A stretch of DNA of 64,000 nt, taken from Vagococcus martis. GTDB lineage: Bacteria; Bacillota; Bacilli; Lactobacillales; Vagococcaceae. The DNA is taken from NCBI RefSeq assembly GCF_002026305.1, contig NZ_MVAB01000001.1:1408001-1472000 (forward strand), read 5' to 3'. The number at the start of each line of letters is the position of its first letter. Positions within the stretch are counted from its first letter, which is position 1. Positions 61,550 to 64,000 of the stretch are shown here, one piece after another. The position numbers were made by a program, and so were the translations under genes. The notes below the pieces were generated by a model. The model had not been told where the DNA came from and searched no databases. It worked only from the letters and a program-made list of their open reading frames with translations.

Positions 61550-62578
61550 CTAACCTCTAATTTCTTTTGCATCCGCTGCAAAAATAATATCCGTTTCTTT
61601 TCTCATTTTTTCCATTAAATAATGGACATCTCTTGCTAATTGAACCCAGTCTTGGTAAATCTTTTGTTGTTTGATTCCCATTGGATTCACCATAATATTG
61701 GCAAACGCTTTTGCTTCTTCAATCATCACTTCATCTGACTTTTCTGTTCCAAAATTCACTTCAGTTAGCTGATTATTCTCACGTTTTTTTTGTACAATAC
61801 TTCCTATGCTATTAACTGCATCTAAACACAGTGTGCTGTCACTTAAATATATTTCTGATGGTAAAAAACTATCCACATTTTTTCCAACTGACATGGTCAC
61901 ATCAAACGTACCATAACGAAAAATTATGGTTCCTAATCCATCAACACCAGTAGGCAATTTTTGGTTAAAGTAATAGACAGAGTTTGGTTTTCCAAACCAA
62001 GCTACTGCTGTATAAACTAAGTATACGCCTAAATCCATTAAAGCTCCACCCGAGTATTTAGCAGAAAAAATATTTGGTTCTTCTCCTCGTAAAAGAGCAT
62101 CATAACGTGATGAATATTTCATAAACGTTAAATTAGCCCCCAGTATATCTTCTCTATTTTTCAAAAATGAAGCAACTCGTTGAAAATTATCTTCATGTAT
62201 GTGTCTTGCCGCTTCAAAAAAGAACACTTCTTTTTCTTCAGCCAAATCAATTAATTCTTCTAATTCTTCTAGCGTTGAGACTGCTGGCTTTTCAACAATC
62301 ACATGTTTACCATGTGTCATCAGTAATCTTGCTTGCTCATAATGTAAACTATTAGGAGATGCTATATATACTACATCAATGTCTTCTGACTCACTTAACT
62401 CTGATAATTCAGTCATAATCTGAATGGTTTCTGAATGATCGTATTTTCCAGCAAATTTTTCTGCTTTTCCCTTAGTACGTGAGTATACAGCACTAAGTTC
62501 ATACTCTTCACTTTTTACGGCTGCATTAACAAATGCATGAGTAATCCAATTCGTTCCAATAACACCTAGTTTCAACAT
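61550..62578 (-). CDS. Gfo/Idh/MocA-family oxidoreductase
   Basis: A 342-residue NAD(P)-dependent oxidoreductase. The Rossmann start is LKLGVIGTNWITHAFVNAAV, with YIASPNSLHYEQARLLMTHG and KHVIVEKPAVSTLEELEELI (the EKP signature near residue 97). The C-terminal alpha/beta domain contains GGALMDLGVYLVYTAVAWFG. The substrate is unpredictable; related enzymes act on sugars, inositols or bile pigments. In a probable two-gene unit with the helicase downstream. Confidence 0.9.
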   Translation of the reverse strand: MLKLGVIGTNWITHAFVNAAVKSEEYELSAVYSRTKGKAEKFAGKYDHSETIQIMTELSELSESEDIDVVYIASPNSLHYEQARLLMTHGKHVIVEKPAVSTLEELEELIDLAEEKEVFFFEAARHIHEDNFQRVASFLKNREDILGANLTFMKYSSRYDALLRGEEPNIFSAKYSGGALMDLGVYLVYTAVAWFGKPNSVYYFNQKLPTGVDGLGTIIFRYGTFDVTMSVGKNVDSFLPSEIYLSDSTLCLDAVNSIGSIVQKKRENNQLTEVNFGTEKSDEVMIEEAKAFANIMVNPMGIKQQKIYQDWVQLARDVHYLMEKMRKETDIIFAADAKEIRG

Positions 62579-62685
62579 GACGTATTCCCCTTTATTTTCT
62601 TTTGTCGCGTAAATAGTTTTAAATCCTTATACTTCGTAGTCAAAAGTATATCATTTTTCCTTCATTTATGTCTGACTAAATTAAA

Positions 62686-62770
62686 AATAAAAAACCACCT
62701 GTACTATAATCATAATGACTAATAGCAACTACGTCTACTACTAATCATTGATTATCTGACAAAGTGGTTT
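62686..62770 (-). terminator. probable terminator after the ABC transporter gene
   Basis: AAACCAC (62692-62698) pairs with GTGGTTT (62764-62770), with a long imperfect internal stem (ATAATCATAATGACTAATAG against CTACTAATCATTGATTAT). On the minus strand a T run follows. It sits 6 bp after the ABC transporter stop codon. Confidence 0.5.
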
Positions 62771-62775
62771 ACTTT

Positions 62776-64000
62776 TTATTCGTCTAAATCTTCTGCAAAT
62801 TGACTATTATATAGTTTTTCATAAAAACCTTTTTTCGCTAACAAACTCTCATGTGTTCCCTGTTCAATAATTTGTCCTTGATCCATCACCAAAATCAAGT
62901 CAGCTTCACGAATAGTGGATAATCTGTGGGCAATAACAAAACTAGTTCGCCCTTCCATTACTTTTTCCATTGCCTTTTGAATAAGTCCTTCTAATCTTGT
63001 ATCAACTGAACTGGTTGCTTCATCTAAAATTAAAATTTTAGGATCTGAAATCACTGCTCGAGCAATAGTAAGTAGTTGTTTCTGACCTAGTGAAATATTG
63101 TCACCTTCTTCGTTAATGGCCATTTCGTAACCACTAGGCATGGTTCGAATGAAATGGTCCACATTAGCTGTCTTAGCTGCATCAACTACCTCGAAATCTG
63201 TCGCATCTAGTTTACCAAATCGAATGTTTTCAGCAATTGTATCGTTATAAAGCCACGCATCTTGTAACACCATACCAAACAACGAACGAACATCACTACG
63301 ATTCATTTTTTTTGTATCAATGCCATCAATTTTAATCGCTCCATCTGTCACATCGTAAAAACGCATCAACAAATTAATTAAAGTTGTTTTCCCTGCCCCT
63401 GTAGGCCCAACAATAGCAACCGTCTGACCACTTTTAACTGATACACTAAAATTTTGGATTAAAGGACGATCTGGTTGGTAACTAAATGATACGTTATCAA
63501 ATTCAACGTCTCCATGGAAAATTTCCGGCAACGGAATATCTGATTCGTTTTCAATAGATTCTGGTTCATCTAATATCGTAAACACGCGTTTGGTGGCAGC
63601 TGACGCACTTTGTAGCATGGAAGATAATTGAGTGATTTGCCCCATTGGCTGACTGACTTGCCATACATATTGGATAAAGGCTTGTAAATTTCCTAAAAGT
63701 AAAGTTCCAGAAATGACATAAAATGATCCTAATACTGCTACCCCTATATATGCACTGTAAGCTGTTAAATTAACTAATGGCATCATAATACCCGAAATAG
63801 CTGCTGCCTTAAAACCATTAGTCGTCAAACGCTTATTGACATTTTTAAAGCTATGAATAGTTTCTTCTTCCTGACCATAAAGTTTCAATACGTTAAATCC
63901 TGTTAAATTTTCTTGAACAAACCCATTCAACTCACCTAATGAATCTTGCTGACGTTTAAAATATGGTTGAGACCAATTAACAACTAATTTAGAAATAATC
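62776..64000 (-). CDS. ABC-type multidrug exporter half-transporter, C-terminal part (cut by window edge)
   Basis: The frame is open from the right edge to 62776 (408 residues). It begins inside the transmembrane domain (WSQPYFKRQQDSLGELNGFV, then membrane segments around TAYSAYIGVAVLGSFYVISG). The ATP-binding domain follows: Walker A VGPTGAGKTTLINLL, Q-loop GMVLQDAWLYNDTI, a variant signature NISLGQKQLLTIARA, Walker B ILILDEATSSVDTR and H-loop VIAHRLSTI. The layout is that of LmrC/LmrD-type heterodimeric exporters. The partner and N terminus lie outside the window. Confidence 0.93.
   Translation of the reverse strand, partial: IISKLVVNWSQPYFKRQQDSLGELNGFVQENLTGFNVLKLYGQEEETIHSFKNVNKRLTTNGFKAAAISGIMMPLVNLTAYSAYIGVAVLGSFYVISGTLLLGNLQAFIQYVWQVSQPMGQITQLSSMLQSASAATKRVFTILDEPESIENESDIPLPEIFHGDVEFDNVSFSYQPDRPLIQNFSVSVKSGQTVAIVGPTGAGKTTLINLLMRFYDVTDGAIKIDGIDTKKMNRSDVRSLFGMVLQDAWLYNDTIAENIRFGKLDATDFEVVDAAKTANVDHFIRTMPSGYEMAINEEGDNISLGQKQLLTIARAVISDPKILILDEATSSVDTRLEGLIQKAMEKVMEGRTSFVIAHRLSTIREADLILVMDQGQIIEQGTHESLLAKKGFYEKLYNSQFAEDLDE

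Overview
The window looks like a chromosomal segment of a low-GC Gram-positive coccus of the Lactobacillales, most likely Enterococcaceae (a Vagococcus- or Enterococcus-like organism). The grounds are AT-rich codon use, strong AGGAGG ribosome sites, a WxL-type surface-protein cluster, a class D-like sortase, LicT/BglG-controlled beta-glucoside operons, a CcpA-type cre site, and IS1182, ISL3, IS30 and IS1202-type elements. The exact genus is inference only.

0-12 kb: the left edge carries a truncated membrane-anchored gene and a small membrane protein. A complete branched-chain amino-acid operon follows, in the order ilvD-ilvB-ilvN-ilvC-ilvA-leuA-leuB-leuC-leuD. It has a consensus promoter and two translation-coupled attenuators: a 17-residue leader peptide containing LVIILL ahead of ilvD, and an 18-residue leader peptide with three tandem TTA Leu codons between ilvA and leuA. 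Both leaders share the 12-mer ATGGGATTCTTG just before the terminator. The 3' end of ilvA is frameshifted at an A7 tract.

12-25 kb: an accessory stretch rich in GNAT acetyltransferases (six, one fused to a nucleotidyltransferase), with a MazG-like protein, a NUDIX hydrolase, a FlaR-like kinase and a TmrB-like ATPase. It also holds a signal peptidase/XRE pair divergent from a three-gene class D-like sortase locus. An IS1182 element and an IS30 element are inserted; the IS30 element splits a DUF2785 gene, leaving a 13-bp target duplication.

25-33 kb: a three-gene operon of an SBP-like protein without signal peptide, a hydantoin/allantoin-racemase-like protein and a DAACS transporter; a small secreted protein; two ISL3 transposases; a lone SRA-like/HNH protein (candidate type IV restriction enzyme); and a 148-bp MITE with IS1182-type ends.

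33-46 kb: the first bgl operon (licT, RAT/terminator, EIIBCA, 6-phospho-beta-glucosidase) with a perfect cre box. Next is a six-gene ureide/glyoxylate operon (gcl, hyi-like, hydroxyacid dehydrogenase, glycerate kinase, cupin, allC-like) divergent from a PucR regulator. Together these could take allantoate-derived glyoxylate through tartronate semialdehyde, hydroxypyruvate and glycerate to phosphoglycerate. A HAD phosphatase and a decayed transaldolase-like gene follow.

46-64 kb: an IS1202-type element with a 29-bp target duplication; a WxL-cluster-like surface operon; the feoA-feoB-feoB-associated iron operon under a Fur-box promoter; the second bgl operon, with a RAT ahead of its own licT and a possible AUU start; tRNA-Arg(CCU); a cellobiose-type PTS IIB protein; a DEAD-box helicase; a Gfo/Idh/MocA oxidoreductase; and an ABC exporter cut by the right edge. 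I see no CRISPR array, rRNA, prophage or replication origin.
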